Positions 17,242-26,910 of a stretch of 64,000 bases of DNA are shown one piece after another; position 1 is the stretch's first letter; each line of letters starts with the position of its first letter. The notes below the pieces were generated by a model that saw only the letters and a list, made by a program, of their open reading frames with translations, ran no database searches and was not told the origin of the DNA. The position numbers and the translations under genes are program-made. This DNA comes from Neokomagataea thailandica NBRC 106555 (GTDB lineage Bacteria > Pseudomonadota > Alphaproteobacteria > Acetobacterales > Acetobacteraceae), in NCBI RefSeq assembly GCF_001598495.1, contig NZ_BCZB01000007.1, positions 1 through 64,000 of the forward strand, given 5' to 3'.

Positions 17242-18522
17242 TTAGGGGTGTTGTGCGGAGGAGCGGGCGAGTTGTAGGTCAGAATCGCGGCTGATCTCTG
17301 CGGTCACGCCTTGTTCATGACTGGTGAGCCGGACCATTTTGGCGCCTTGTTGACGTGCGACGATCAGGCTTTCGCTGATCATATCTTCAATAGAGCGCAC
17401 GAGGTCACGGGCGCTGGCGCCGGTACCCAAATTTTTCTGTTTTTGTAGAAGTTGGAACAGCAATGCGGGGTCAATGCCACCTGTCTCTACATGCAGGCCG
17501 TAGCTTTCGATCATAGTTTCAATTTCGAGTGCGGCGACACGTGCGAGGTCAAGGCCGTGTAGGGCGCGGAAGACGAAAATTCGGTCAAGGCGGTTCAGAA
17601 CTTCAGGGGCGAATCCGGCGCGTTTGAGAGCTTCAACGGATTCTGCGCGCATTCGGTCGGGTTCATTCTCAAAACGCTCGGCAATGTCTGTCAGGGCATC
17701 AGTGGCGATGTTGGAGGTGAGAATGAAGATAGCGCGGGTGGTGGAAATCTGTTCGCCGGTTGAGGCTTCGGTGATGTGGCCATCATTCCATGCGGTCAGA
17801 AATTTTTTGAAGACATCAGGGTGTGCTTTTTCAATTTCGTCCAAAAGAACGACCGCGTCAGGTGTATTTTTGAGGCCGCCTGTGAGGGTGCCAAACGTAT
17901 CCGACCCGACATAGCCCCGTGGGGAGCCGAAGAGGAGCGTGGCTGCGTGTGGGCTCGACATTTGCGTCATGTCGTAATGCTGTAAGGGGCGTTCTGTTTG
18001 TTTGGCGATTTGTTTGGCGAGGTAAGTCTTGCCTGTGCCTGGTGGCCCTGCGAGGAGAAAGACTCCGACGGGTTTCCCACGGACTTGCAGGGCTAAGCGG
18101 CGGCGTAACTGTTGGGCAATATCCTCACAGACCCGGTCTTGTCCGATAACGCGTGCGCGTAGAGAGGCGGCGAGTTCTTCAGCGTCTATAACGGTTTCAC
18201 GCTGTTCGCGTGCCATCATTTCTTCGAGGGCTCCGCGATTGGTGAGGCGGCTGAGGATGTCCATAAGAAAGCCTTTCCTGCGACGAAGGCCTTTTCGGGC
18301 CAGTGACTCGGCAGATGTTTCATAAAGAAGGCCCGCAATGGCCATGAGCGTACCCAGTCCCGCGATGAAGGGGAAGGCAGGGCGCAGCCATTCAAAGGCA
18401 TGTTCTAGTCCCGCGAGCGACAGGTGGAGCATGACTGCGACCTGTACAACGGCGAGGATTAGAAAGACGGCCATCATCAGAGGCATGGCGCGGTTTAGGG
18501 CGGGAATGAGGGAGCGGAACAT
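17242..18522 (-). CDS. Membrane-anchored single-ring Clp-type AAA+ ATPase
   Basis: A 426-residue AAA+ protein of unusual build. Two hydrophobic helices occupy about 12-37 and 47-67. A short charged linker follows, then one ClpA/ClpB second-ring (AAA_2) module: Walker A GPPGTGKT (159-166), the GYVG pore-loop motif (FGSPRGYVGSD), Walker B VVLLDEIEK, sensor 1 TSN (269-271), the arginine finger in LNRLDRIFVF and sensor 2 near GASARDL. There is no N domain, no first ring, no M coiled coil and no visible ClpP-docking loop. It probably remodels or unfolds membrane-proximal proteins. The upstream gene ends 14 bases before its start, indicating one operon. Confidence 0.85.
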   Translation of the reverse strand: MFRSLIPALNRAMPLMMAVFLILAVVQVAVMLHLSLAGLEHAFEWLRPAFPFIAGLGTLMAIAGLLYETSAESLARKGLRRRKGFLMDILSRLTNRGALEEMMAREQRETVIDAEELAASLRARVIGQDRVCEDIAQQLRRRLALQVRGKPVGVFLLAGPPGTGKTYLAKQIAKQTERPLQHYDMTQMSSPHAATLLFGSPRGYVGSDTFGTLTGGLKNTPDAVVLLDEIEKAHPDVFKKFLTAWNDGHITEASTGEQISTTRAIFILTSNIATDALTDIAERFENEPDRMRAESVEALKRAGFAPEVLNRLDRIFVFRALHGLDLARVAALEIETMIESYGLHVETGGIDPALLFQLLQKQKNLGTGASARDLVRSIEDMISESLIVARQQGAKMVRLTSHEQGVTAEISRDSDLQLARSSAQHP

Positions 18523-18536
18523 TTATAAGAGCCTTG

Positions 18537-19115
18537 TCATTGGACGATAACGCCAAGTTCAATGGCTTGGTTCAGCGCGGTGAAAGAAGGCAGGGCCTGT
18601 GGGCCGAGAGCTGTCATGGCGATGATAGACAAAGCGGCATTATGGGGTGGTGTTACGGGGGTGATGGTGACGGCGCCTGCGATTGTGATGGGTAGTAAAA
18701 CAGGCTGAAAACTACCGGTCAAGACAATGCGCTGTGTGATTCCTGCGCTGGTAACATCAATAATCTGGCCGGGGGTGCCTGCGGCATCTAAGAGGGGGAG
18801 TTGTGCGAGGCGCATATCTCCGCGCTGTAAAGCGGCCATAATTTTTGCGCGTGTTGTGGGGTCAAAAGGGGCTTGTGCGAGGGCTTTTGGGGCTTGGTCT
18901 AAAGAAAGCATTGCAAGCTGGGACGCCGCTTGGAAGGGGGCGATTTGCGGGGTGGTGTGCGTGTGTGTCGTATCGGGTTGAGCGTGTGTGTAAGCATAAA
19001 ACCCGCCCCCAAGTGCGAAAACCGAGGCAAGGCATAGTGCGAGAGGGGCAGCGTGTGATGTCTGCTGGGAGCGTGGCTTTTGCAGTTCGGGCTGGGGAGG
19101 TGGGTACGATGTCAT
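18537..19115 (-). CDS. Uncharacterised single-span membrane protein
   Basis: I do not recognise this 192-residue protein, the first gene of the AAA+ cluster. A Pro/Gln-rich cytoplasmic tail (1-22) precedes one hydrophobic span (about 24-44, LALCLASVFALGGGFYAY). A Thr/His-rich stretch and a periplasmic domain of Ala/Leu/Ile/Thr-rich character follow. The C-terminal part has repeated short hydrophobic strands (IVLTGSFQPVLLPITIAG). It has no cysteine in the exported part and no catalytic motif. It is probably a partner or substrate adaptor of the ATPase encoded 14 bases downstream. Confidence 0.6.
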   Translation of the reverse strand: MTSYPPPQPELQKPRSQQTSHAAPLALCLASVFALGGGFYAYTHAQPDTTHTHTTPQIAPFQAASQLAMLSLDQAPKALAQAPFDPTTRAKIMAALQRGDMRLAQLPLLDAAGTPGQIIDVTSAGITQRIVLTGSFQPVLLPITIAGAVTITPVTPPHNAALSIIAMTALGPQALPSFTALNQAIELGVIVQ

Positions 19116-19308
19116 GGTTATGTCATCTCACCCATCATGGGGCTGGAAAGCAAGCTTTGGGCCTGTAGGGAAATGTAAACTATTCTTTCTGATTATGGCG
19201 GGTGGTTTCTTTCGGTGAGTGGCGTGCGCATATATCTAAAGCTTGCGTTTGGGGGCGGGCTGTCTTATTGAAGTTGGTATTCCTTTCATCTTCCGCTCTT
19301 TTTTCGGG

Positions 19309-19335
19309 GGGTGGCCTTTACGGGCCGCCTTTTTT
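19309..19335 (+). terminator. Attenuator-like intrinsic terminator before rimP
   Basis: GGTGGCC (19310-19316) pairs with GGCCGCC (19323-19329), with one G-U pair and a 6-base loop, followed at once by TTTTTT. This is a textbook rho-independent terminator, yet it lies about 50 bases upstream of rimP on the same strand with no complete gene in front. That suggests transcription attenuation of the rimP-nusA-infB operon, which in other bacteria is autoregulated. It also argues against the longer rimP starts upstream. Confidence 0.7.
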
Positions 19336-19386
19336 GTTTTGGCAGAACGCGACACTTTTTCTGATGATGCTCCGGCTTACCCGGAG

Positions 19387-19995
19387 ATGCCGCATTTAGG
19401 CGGGCTTGAGGCTCGTATTGCGGGGCGGATCGCGCCGACTTTGGCGGATCTTGGGTTCGAACTCGTGCGCCTTTCGGTGCTCGGGCGCGAAACGCCGACT
19501 GTGCAAGTTATGGCAGACCGTGCGGATGGTACTCTGATCTCAGTCGAGGACTGTGAGCAGATTAGCCATGCCGTTGGTGCTGTTCTGGACGTGGATGATC
19601 CGATTCCCGGCGCGTGGATGCTTGAAGTATCCTCTGCGGGGATTGACCGTCCTTTGACCCGTCTAAAAGACTGGGACCGCTTTTCGGGGCATTTGGTGAA
19701 AGCCGAAGTGGATGTGCCGATTGATGGTCGACGTCGTTTCACCGGGGTTGTGATGGGTACGCGCGATGGCGCAGGGCTCATCCGTCTGGATGATGGTGCT
19801 GAAGCGGTCTTGCCTTTGGCTGATATTCGCAAAGCCCGTTTGGTGCTGACTGATGCTTTGATTGAAGCAAGTGCAGCGCTGTCTGGTGTGAAGCAAGATC
19901 AGGCAGAGGATGGCGAAGAGCGTCGTGTGCCGAAGCTAAATGCAGGTAAGCCGGGCAAAAAAGGCTCTGGCAAAAAAGCTTTAGGGAAGAACTGA
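19387..19995 (+). CDS. rimP: Ribosome maturation factor RimP
   Basis: A 30S assembly factor. The two-domain fold is seen from [20 protein letters not shown] through the conserved [18 protein letters not shown] and [17 protein letters not shown] blocks to a C-terminal SH3-like part. A Lys/Gly-rich tail ([13 protein letters not shown]) extends beyond the usual end. I chose ATG 19387 because an intrinsic terminator ends at 19335 and the family begins close to this point. The open frame extends to 19243, and TTG 19339 is a possible alternative. It is the first gene of the nusA-infB operon. Confidence 0.88.
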   Translation: MPHLGGLEARIAGRIAPTLADLGFELVRLSVLGRETPTVQVMADRADGTLISVEDCEQISHAVGAVLDVDDPIPGAWMLEVSSAGIDRPLTRLKDWDRFSGHLVKAEVDVPIDGRRRFTGVVMGTRDGAGLIRLDDGAEAVLPLADIRKARLVLTDALIEASAALSGVKQDQAEDGEERRVPKLNAGKPGKKGSGKKALGKN

Positions 19996-20032
19996 AGATG
20001 ACCTGTTTCATGCTGGTTGGAGGTCCTAAGTA

Positions 20033-21592
20033 ATGGACACATCTGTGAGCCGTCCCGAATTGCTTTTGGTGGCGGATGCGGTCTCTCGCGAGAAAAATAT
20101 TGATCGTGATGAGGTGCTGGAGGCAATGGAGCAGGCCATCCAGAAGGCTGGTCGCGCCAAATATGGCCATGAAAAAGATATTCGCGCGACGATTGATCGC
20201 AAGACGGGCGAAGTTCGTTTGAGCCGTTGGACCGAAGTGGTCGAAGAGGTGGAAAACGAAGATACGCAGATTCCGGTGCATATCGCACGTAAATTTCAGC
20301 CTGAAATTAACGTCGGTGAGCATTTGGTTGATCCGCTGCCGCCGATCGATTTTGGCCGTATTGCTGCGCAAACAGCGAAGCAAGTTATCGTTCAGCGTGT
20401 GCGTGAATATGAGCGTAAACGTCAGTACGATGAGTTCAAGGATCGTGTAGGCGAAGTCGTTAACGGTACGGTTAAGCGTACGGAATACGGCAACCTTATG
20501 GTTGAGATCGGTAGCACGGAGGCTTTGTTGCGCCGTGATGAGTTGATCCCACGTGAAGCGTTCCGTAATTCTGAGCGTGTCCGTGCTTACATCTATGATG
20601 TACGTGATGAGACGCGTGGTCCGCAGATTTTCCTGTCGCGTACGCATCCGGCTTTCTTGGCGAAATTATTTGCTCAGGAAGTGCCTGAAATTTACGATGG
20701 CATCATCGAAATTAAGGCTGTGGCCCGTGATCCGGGTTCGCGCGCTAAGATGGCGGTGATTTCACGTGATGCGGCGATTGACCCGGTCGGTGCTTGCGTT
20801 GGTATGCGTGGTTCACGTGTGCAGGCGGTGGTTGCTGAACTCCAAGGCGAAAAAATCGACATTATTCCGTGGAGCCCAGAAGCGGCAACATTCGTTGTCA
20901 ATGCTCTGGCACCTGCGGAAGTCAGCAAAGTCGTGATGGACGAAGAAGCTGGGCGCGTTGAAGTTGTGGTGCCGGATGAGCAGTTGTCTTTGGCAATTGG
21001 TCGTCGTGGTCAGAACGTGCGCTTGGCTAGCCAGTTAACGCGCTGGGATATTGATATTTTGACGGAAGCGGAAGAATCCGAGCGCCGTCAGGAAGAGTTC
21101 CGTAAGCGTACTAACCTCTTCGTTGAGTCGCTTGATGTTGATGATGTGATTGCTGGTCTTCTGGTGACAGAAGGGTATCACACCATTGAAGAATTGGCTT
21201 ACGCTGAGCCTGCAGATTTGCATGATATCGAAGGTTTCGATGAGAGTGTTGCTGAAGAGCTGATGGATCGTGCCAATGATTATCTGGCCAGCAAGGAGCA
21301 GGCGCTTGATGATAAGCGTAAAGCCCTTGGCGTGACGGATCAGGTGGTTGATTTAGGCGTATTCACGAACCAAATGCTGGTTACGCTCGGTGAAAAGGGT
21401 GTGAAGACATTGGATGATCTCGGGGATCTGGCCGGTGATGAACTGGTTGAAATTCTCGGGGGCGATTCGATGGATGAAGAGACGGCTAATGAAGTGATCA
21501 TGGCGGCTCGTGCTCACTGGTTTGAGGACGAATCCTCAGAAAGTGAAGCACCGTCTCATAATGAAACGCATGAGGAGTCGGGCGACGTCTGA
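20033..21592 (+). CDS. nusA: Transcription termination/antitermination factor NusA
   Basis: A 519-residue RNA-polymerase-associated factor for pausing, termination and antitermination. It has an N-terminal domain (1-125), an S1 domain (about 135-200, VVNGTVKRTEYGNLMVEIGS) and two KH domains (about 230-345, with VGMRGSRVQAV and LAIGRRGQNVRLAS). Two C-terminal helix-hairpin-helix repeats (about 365-500) precede an acidic tail. GGAGG lies 11 bases ahead of ATG 20033. Its 3' end overlaps the downstream YlxR/L7Ae-like gene. Confidence 0.97.
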   Translation: MDTSVSRPELLLVADAVSREKNIDRDEVLEAMEQAIQKAGRAKYGHEKDIRATIDRKTGEVRLSRWTEVVEEVENEDTQIPVHIARKFQPEINVGEHLVDPLPPIDFGRIAAQTAKQVIVQRVREYERKRQYDEFKDRVGEVVNGTVKRTEYGNLMVEIGSTEALLRRDELIPREAFRNSERVRAYIYDVRDETRGPQIFLSRTHPAFLAKLFAQEVPEIYDGIIEIKAVARDPGSRAKMAVISRDAAIDPVGACVGMRGSRVQAVVAELQGEKIDIIPWSPEAATFVVNALAPAEVSKVVMDEEAGRVEVVVPDEQLSLAIGRRGQNVRLASQLTRWDIDILTEAEESERRQEEFRKRTNLFVESLDVDDVIAGLLVTEGYHTIEELAYAEPADLHDIEGFDESVAEELMDRANDYLASKEQALDDKRKALGVTDQVVDLGVFTNQMLVTLGEKGVKTLDDLGDLAGDELVEILGGDSMDEETANEVIMAARAHWFEDESSESEAPSHNETHEESGDV

Positions 21593-22277
21593 GTTATCCG
21601 ATACTGATGGCACTGCCCTTGACCGTGATGAAGACGGTGGCGATGTTTCTCTAGAAAAAGGCGGTAAAAAGCCTATTTCTGAGCGACGTTGCCTCGTTAC
21701 ACGGGAGGTGAAAAGCTCTGCAACGATGATACGTTTCGTTGTGGGGCCTGGTCAGCAGGTGTTCCCCGATGTGGCGGGGCGCCTACCTGGGCGAGGAATG
21801 TGGTTGAGTGCGCGGCGGGATGTGATAGACAGCCCACGCATACGACAGGCATTCGCCCGGGCGGCCAAAGCCCAGGTTGTTGTCCCTGAAGGGTTGGCTG
21901 ATCTTGTGGAAGCAGGGTTGGTTCGCCGTATGGCTGATGTCGTCAGTTTGGCGCGTCGGGCGGGGCAGGCGGTCTGTGGTTTTCAAAAGTGCCGGGAATG
22001 GTTGATTTCTGGCAAAGCAGCGCTGGTCGTTCGGTCGCAGACGGGTAGTCCCGATGAGTGTGCCCGACTGATGTCGGGGCGGCGTGATATACCGATGGTT
22101 GTGGTCCCAGATCGGATCTTAACCTCGGCGTTCGGACGGGAACGGGCGGTCTATGTTGTGTTGACGCAAGGTGCGTTGGCACAGCGCTTGATCACCGAGC
22201 ATGAGAGATTTTCGGGGGTAGCGGGTTTGCTGCCTCCAGGCCCTGATGGGGGCAGTGAGGAACAGGCAGAACTATGA
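21561..22277 (+). CDS. YlxR (DUF448)/L7Ae-like RNA-binding protein
   Basis: An RNA-binding protein of about 238 residues placed, as in most bacteria, between nusA and infB. The YlxR domain (about 40-110) has [18 protein letters not shown] and the [11 protein letters not shown] motif. The C-terminal part (about 125-215) resembles the L7Ae/L30e fold ([17 protein letters not shown]). In Firmicutes YlxR (RnpM) modulates RNase P; the role of the two-domain alphaproteobacterial form is not settled. The ATG at 21561 lies inside nusA and has no clear Shine-Dalgarno sequence; ATG 21570 is equally possible. It overlaps infB by 4 bases. Confidence 0.88.
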   Translation: MKRMRSRATSELSDTDGTALDRDEDGGDVSLEKGGKKPISERRCLVTREVKSSATMIRFVVGPGQQVFPDVAGRLPGRGMWLSARRDVIDSPRIRQAFARAAKAQVVVPEGLADLVEAGLVRRMADVVSLARRAGQAVCGFQKCREWLISGKAALVVRSQTGSPDECARLMSGRRDIPMVVVPDRILTSAFGRERAVYVVLTQGALAQRLITEHERFSGVAGLLPPGPDGGSEEQAEL

Positions 22278-25054
22278 GCGACGGCAACGAGCGCAACCAG
22301 GACGGAAAGCAGACCCCTACCCAGGGTGGAGAGCAGAATAAATCGGCCCGACTGTCCTTGCGTCCAAATGGACGGAAAGAGGGTGGCCGCACGGTCGGTG
22401 CTGGGTCAGTGCGTCAAAGCTTCAGTCATGGCCGCTCCAAAGAGGTGCAGGTCGAAGTGCGCAAACCGAAGCGTCCTTCGGGTGGGCCGGGTGGTTCCGG
22501 TCGTGGTGCCCGAGGTGGTGCTGGTGGTCGTGCGTTAACGGCGGCTGAATTGGCAACGCGTCAGCGTGTGCTGGAAGCGCAGCGTAAGGCTGCTGCTGAA
22601 GAAGCAGCGCGCCGCGAAGCTGAAAAAATTCAGATTATGTCTGCGGCTGAAGCGCAGCGTAAAGCGGATGAAGAAGCGCGCCTAAACGCAGAACGTGAAG
22701 CGGCTGAGGCCAGTGAGCGTCAAGCGCATGCAGATGCGCAAGCGCGTGATGCCGCAGCAGCAGAAGCTGCCAAGGTTGCCGCAGAAGAGGCGGCACAGCG
22801 TGCGGCTGAACGTGCAGCAGAAGAAGAGGCGCGTCGTGCTCCTCTGGATCCGCGTGCTCACTCGACCGGTGGTGTGCAGCTTGCGGCGCCGACGGAGCGA
22901 CTGCGTCCATTGGCTGAGCGTGCGATTATGCCTGCTCGCCCAGTGCAGAAGGCACGTCCTGCGGCACCGGCCTCATCGGGTGGTAACCGTGCGGAAACGC
23001 TGCATCTGCGCAATAACAATGCGGCTGCGGCAGCCGCTGGTCCAGAAGAAGAGCGCCGTCCTGTTCGTAAGGGGAATGCGGGTGGCGGTGCGCCAGCGCG
23101 CCGTTCTTCGTCACCGTCCTCTTCGCAACAGCGTAAGAGCAGTTCAGGTGGTGCGCGTCGTAGCGGGCGTATTGATGTGCGCGCGGCGATTGAAGGTGAT
23201 GACGGCAAGACCCGCTCATTGGCTTCTGTACGTCGTCAGCGTGATCGTGAACGTCGTCAGGCTGAGTTGGAGCGTCTGCGTTCTGACCAGGTGCGTGTGG
23301 TTCGTGATGTGATCGTGCCAGAAACGATTACGGTTGCTGAACTTGCGAACCGTATGGCCTCCCGTCAGGGTGAAGTCATTAAGGCCCTCATGAAGATGGG
23401 TGTGATGGCAACGGCTGCGCAGAGCATTGATGCGGATACGGCGGAGCTGGTGGTTGAAGAATTCGGCCATCGTGTGAAGCGTGTGTCTGAGAGCGATGTG
23501 GAAATCGGCATTGAAGGTGTTGAGGATCGCGCAGAAGATCTGGCACCGCGTGCGCCGGTTGTGACCATCATGGGTCACGTTGACCACGGTAAGACATCCT
23601 TGCTGGATGCGCTGCGTACGACCGACGTGGCTGCTGGTGAAGCGGGCGGTATTACGCAGCATATCGGCGCGTATCAGGTTCAGGTGCCATCTGGTAAGAA
23701 GATTACCTTCTTGGATACACCGGGCCATGAAGCGTTTACGTCAATGCGTGCACGTGGTGCGTCTGTCACGGATATTGTCGTGCTGGTGGTTGCGGCTGAT
23801 GATGGCGTGATGCCGCAGACGATTGAAGCGATTAAGCATGCGAAAGCAGCCAATGCGCCGTTGATCGTGGCGATCAATAAAATTGATAAGCCGGGTGCTA
23901 ACCCTGACCGTGTTCGCCAAGAGTTGCTGAGCCATGAAATTGTGGTTGAAGCAATGAGTGGTGACACGCAGGATGTTGAAGTCTCTGCGCTGAAGCGTAC
24001 GGGCTTGGATAAGCTTGAAGAAGCGATCCTGCTGCAAGCTGAGATGCTCGACCTCAAGGCGAACCCGAAGCGTATTGCTGAAGGTGCAGTGATTGAGAGC
24101 CGTCTGGATCGTGGCCGTGGCCCTGTTGCATCTGTCTTGGTGCAGAAGGGTACTCTGAAGCGTGGTGATATTGTTGTTGCTGGCGCTGAGTGGGGACGTG
24201 TTCGTGCGGTTCTGGATGATCGTGGTCGCCAGTTGAAAGAGGCAGGTCCGTCTGTGCCAGTAGAAGTGCTGGGCCTGACGGGGGTGCCGGGTGCTGGTGA
24301 AGCGTTTGTCGTCGTTGAGAACGATACCCGCGCTCGTGAAATCAGTGAGTTCCGTCAGCGGAAGATCAAAGAGAAGTCAGCTGCGGCACAGGTTGCGGCG
24401 CGTGGTACTCTGGATCAGATGTTGGCGCGTATTCAGGCTGGCGTGCAGAAGGAAGTTGCACTGCTGATCAAGGCGGACGTGCAGGGTTCTGCTGAAGCGA
24501 TTGCCGCGACGGTGCAGAAGCTGGCGCATGAAGAAGTTGCGGTACGTGTTCTGAACGCAAGTGTGGGTCAGATTACGGAAAGTGACATTCAGCTTGCGAA
24601 AGCCTCGAATGCTGTGATTGTGGCGTTTAACGTCCGTGCAACAACGCAAGCGCGTGAATTGGCGCAGCGTGAGAGCGTGGATATCCGCTACTACTCAATT
24701 ATTTATCAGGTTGCTGATGATGTTGAGCAGTTGGTTAAGGGTAAGGTTGCGCCGAAGCATCGTGAAAAGTTCTTGGGTTATGCGGAGATCCGTCAGGTCT
24801 TCAATATTACCAAGACAGGCAAGGTTGCTGGTTGCTATGTTACCGAAGGTCAGGTCAAGCGTGGCTGTGGCGTCCGCTTGCTGCGTGAGAACGTTGTGAT
24901 CCATGAAGGTGATCTCAGCCAGCTCAAGCGCTTCAAGGATGACGTCAAGGAAGTGGCGCGTGGTTATGAGTGCGGTCTTTCCTTCGCTGGTTTCAATGAC
25001 CTGCGTGAAGGCGATGTCGTCGAATGCTATGAAATGGAAGTGATCCCAGCTTGA
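22274..25054 (+). CDS. infB: Translation initiation factor IF-2
   Basis: A 926-residue GTPase that delivers initiator tRNA to the ribosome. The long N-terminal region (about 1-330) is low-complexity, with an Ala/Glu/Arg coiled coil (about 90-200) and basic Ser/Gly stretches. It is followed by the IF2_N-like domain, then the G domain: G1 [15 protein letters not shown]3 [11 protein letters not shown] and G4 NKIDKPG, with domains II-IV ending in [11 protein letters not shown]. The ATG overlaps the upstream stop and its own stop overlaps rbfA, so the run is tightly coupled. Confidence 0.97.
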   Translation: MSDGNERNQDGKQTPTQGGEQNKSARLSLRPNGRKEGGRTVGAGSVRQSFSHGRSKEVQVEVRKPKRPSGGPGGSGRGARGGAGGRALTAAELATRQRVLEAQRKAAAEEAARREAEKIQIMSAAEAQRKADEEARLNAEREAAEASERQAHADAQARDAAAAEAAKVAAEEAAQRAAERAAEEEARRAPLDPRAHSTGGVQLAAPTERLRPLAERAIMPARPVQKARPAAPASSGGNRAETLHLRNNNAAAAAAGPEEERRPVRKGNAGGGAPARRSSSPSSSQQRKSSSGGARRSGRIDVRAAIEGDDGKTRSLASVRRQRDRERRQAELERLRSDQVRVVRDVIVPETITVAELANRMASRQGEVIKALMKMGVMATAAQSIDADTAELVVEEFGHRVKRVSESDVEIGIEGVEDRAEDLAPRAPVVTIMGHVDHGKTSLLDALRTTDVAAGEAGGITQHIGAYQVQVPSGKKITFLDTPGHEAFTSMRARGASVTDIVVLVVAADDGVMPQTIEAIKHAKAANAPLIVAINKIDKPGANPDRVRQELLSHEIVVEAMSGDTQDVEVSALKRTGLDKLEEAILLQAEMLDLKANPKRIAEGAVIESRLDRGRGPVASVLVQKGTLKRGDIVVAGAEWGRVRAVLDDRGRQLKEAGPSVPVEVLGLTGVPGAGEAFVVVENDTRAREISEFRQRKIKEKSAAAQVAARGTLDQMLARIQAGVQKEVALLIKADVQGSAEAIAATVQKLAHEEVAVRVLNASVGQITESDIQLAKASNAVIVAFNVRATTQARELAQRESVDIRYYSIIYQVADDVEQLVKGKVAPKHREKFLGYAEIRQVFNITKTGKVAGCYVTEGQVKRGCGVRLLRENVVIHEGDLSQLKRFKDDVKEVARGYECGLSFAGFNDLREGDVVECYEMEVIPA

Positions 25055-25461
25055 GTTCACGTCATGACATAAAGGGGCCTGCTGGCATTGCTGCTGACGG
25101 CCCCAGCACACGCCAATTACGGGTGGCGGAAGAAGTGCGGCGCGTTCTTTCGGACGTTTTCGCGCGCACGGAGTTTCGCGACCCTGAGTTGTTTGATGTT
25201 CATGTGACCGTGACGGAGGTTCGGATTTCTCCGGACTTCCGCCATGCGACGGCTTTTGTGGCTCGTCTTGGGCGCACGGATATCGATGAAGTTTTGCCGG
25301 CACTGAAGCGTTCTGCTCCATTTTTGCGGAAAGCGTTGTCTAAGACTATGCGTTTGCGCATTGTGCCAGAAGTGCATTTCCAGCCGGATACGGCGCTGGA
25401 TAATGCGATGGAACTCGATCAGATTCTGCGCTCTCCAGAAGTGCGCCGTGATCTGGACTGA
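25051..25461 (+). CDS. rbfA: 30S ribosome-binding factor RbfA
   Basis: A small KH-fold protein of 136 residues that helps mature 16S rRNA in the 30S subunit. The conserved block is [20 protein letters not shown], followed by [17 protein letters not shown] and [19 protein letters not shown]. The start is TTG at 25051, overlapping the infB TGA. The N-terminal extension before the domain is weakly conserved, so the start could be a little later, but no ATG is available. Confidence 0.94.
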   Translation: MSSRHDIKGPAGIAADGPSTRQLRVAEEVRRVLSDVFARTEFRDPELFDVHVTVTEVRISPDFRHATAFVARLGRTDIDEVLPALKRSAPFLRKALSKTMRLRIVPEVHFQPDTALDNAMELDQILRSPEVRRDLD

Positions 25462-25475
25462 GAGTAGGTTAAAAC

Positions 25476-26453
25476 ATGTCCAAGCGACGTGGACGTGATA
25501 TTGATGGGTGGCTCATTCTAGATAAGCCACTCGGCCCGACCTCTACCGATATGGTGAATCGCCTACGTTGGGGGTTCGGGGCACGTAAGGCAGGTCATGG
25601 GGGGACGTTGGACCCTTTGGCCTCCGGTATTCTCCCAATTGCTTTTGGTAAGGCAACGCGGACGATTCCCTACATTATGGATGCGACGAAGTGTTATAGC
25701 TTCACGCTGCATTTGGGAGAGAGTCGTACCACGGATGATCGTGAGGGTGAGGTGTTGGCGACCTCTGATCATCGGCCGACGGATGACGCGATTCGTGCAG
25801 TATTACCTGCTTTGACAGGGAATGTGATGCAGGTCCCTCCCGTCTTTTCTGCGCTGCGCGTTCAGGGGCGGCGTGCTTATGACATGGCACGCGAAGGGCG
25901 GCCACCTGATTTGCCGCCACGGCCAGCGCGTATTGATTCTGTGCGTTTGGTAGGCCGCCCGGATGCGGATACGGCATTGTTTGAAGTGCAGTCTGGTAAG
26001 GGGGTGTATATGCGTTCTCTTGCGCGGGATATTGCGCTGGCTTGCGGCACGGTAGGGCATATTTCGGTGTTGCGCCGGACGCGCTGTGGGCCGTTTGATT
26101 TGAGCCATGCGCGTAAGTTTGATGAGATAGCACTGGACAAACCGGCCGAAACTGTGGACAACGCCGATGCTCTTCCGGTTCCTTTGCTGGAGGCGGCGAC
26201 CGCGCTGGTCGACATCCCGGCGCTGGCCGTTACCGCAGCAGAGGGAAAGATGCTGGTTTGGGGTCAATCACTTGATCCTATGACTCTGACGCATCCTATG
26301 CCGGCTCAGTTGCAAGAGAGTGATCTTTTGTGGCGCGCGATGATCGGAGAGCACGTGCTTGGTCTTTGTCAGATCCGTGATGGACGGCTGAGAGCGGTGC
26401 GTATGCTAGAAAATCACGAATTTTTTGGAGAACACGATGTCGATTACTGCTGA
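25476..26453 (+). CDS. truB: tRNA pseudouridine(55) synthase TruB
   Basis: Makes pseudouridine 55 in the T-arm of tRNAs. The 325-residue protein has the N-terminal [16 protein letters not shown] block, the catalytic [15 protein letters not shown] motif (Asp of TLDP) and the [21 protein letters not shown] substrate region. The [13 protein letters not shown] motif and a C-terminal PUA-like part follow. It lies 14 bases after rbfA and overlaps the start of rpsO by 17 bases. Confidence 0.96.
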   Translation: MSKRRGRDIDGWLILDKPLGPTSTDMVNRLRWGFGARKAGHGGTLDPLASGILPIAFGKATRTIPYIMDATKCYSFTLHLGESRTTDDREGEVLATSDHRPTDDAIRAVLPALTGNVMQVPPVFSALRVQGRRAYDMAREGRPPDLPPRPARIDSVRLVGRPDADTALFEVQSGKGVYMRSLARDIALACGTVGHISVLRRTRCGPFDLSHARKFDEIALDKPAETVDNADALPVPLLEAATALVDIPALAVTAAEGKMLVWGQSLDPMTLTHPMPAQLQESDLLWRAMIGEHVLGLCQIRDGRLRAVRMLENHEFFGEHDVDYC

Positions 26454-26706
26454 ACGCCGCACGGCGCTTATCGCTGAATACCGTCAAAGCGAAACCGATA
26501 CGGGTTCGCCAGAAGTGCAAGTTGCACTGCTGACGGAACGTATTGTTAACCTGACTGAGCACCTGAAGACCCATAAGAAGGACTTCCACTCACGTCGTGG
26601 TTTGTTGATGCTGGTTGGTCAGCGTCGTAGCATGCTGGACTATCTGAAGCGTAAGAATCAGGCTCGTTACCAAGCTGTGATTCAGCGCCTCGGCCTGCGT
26701 CGCTAA
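26437..26706 (+). CDS. rpsO: 30S ribosomal protein S15
   Basis: The 89-residue primary rRNA-binding protein S15, of standard length. It has the family signature [15 protein letters not shown] and the [14 protein letters not shown] region that contacts 16S rRNA helices 20-22. I start it at ATG 26437 because GGAG lies 7 bases upstream and the length fits; the frame extends a few codons further into truB. The invariant neighbour pnp follows after a perfect hairpin. Confidence 0.97.
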   Translation: MSITAERRTALIAEYRQSETDTGSPEVQVALLTERIVNLTEHLKTHKKDFHSRRGLLMLVGQRRSMLDYLKRKNQARYQAVIQRLGLRR

Positions 26707-26714
26707 TTATGCAA

Positions 26715-26744
26715 GGGCTGGATTGTTCTGTTACAATCCAGCCC
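26715..26744 (+). promoter_or_regulatory. Perfect 12-bp hairpin between rpsO and pnp
   Basis: GGGCTGGATTGT (26715-26726) and ACAATCCAGCCC (26733-26744) form an uninterrupted 12-bp stem with a TCTGTT loop. No U-run follows. It lies 9 bases after the rpsO stop and 166 bases before pnp. In E. coli the same intergenic space holds the rpsO terminator and the RNase III-processed, PNPase-autoregulated hairpin. A double-stranded processing site or partial terminator is the likely role here. Confidence 0.75.
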
Positions 26745-26910
26745 GTTGTGCCATCCGGACCCTCGGCGGTGCGGGTGCGCGACCGGCGTTTCAGGCCACA
26801 TGGTGTCGTGCCAGACGACTCTGCCACCACCGCCATGCCGTCCGAAACGCTGCTCCGCCACCAGCCGGTCGTCCAGACGATGGTATTGATCCTTGAGACA
26901 GGAGAACGAA

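Noticed and set aside
19243-19386. Longer rimP start at TTG 19243
   Set aside because: The extension runs through an intrinsic terminator hairpin and is not conserved-looking.
19778-20647. 289-codon minus-strand frame across rimP/nusA
   Set aside because: It is a shadow of two well-conserved genes; the translation has no recognisable domain.
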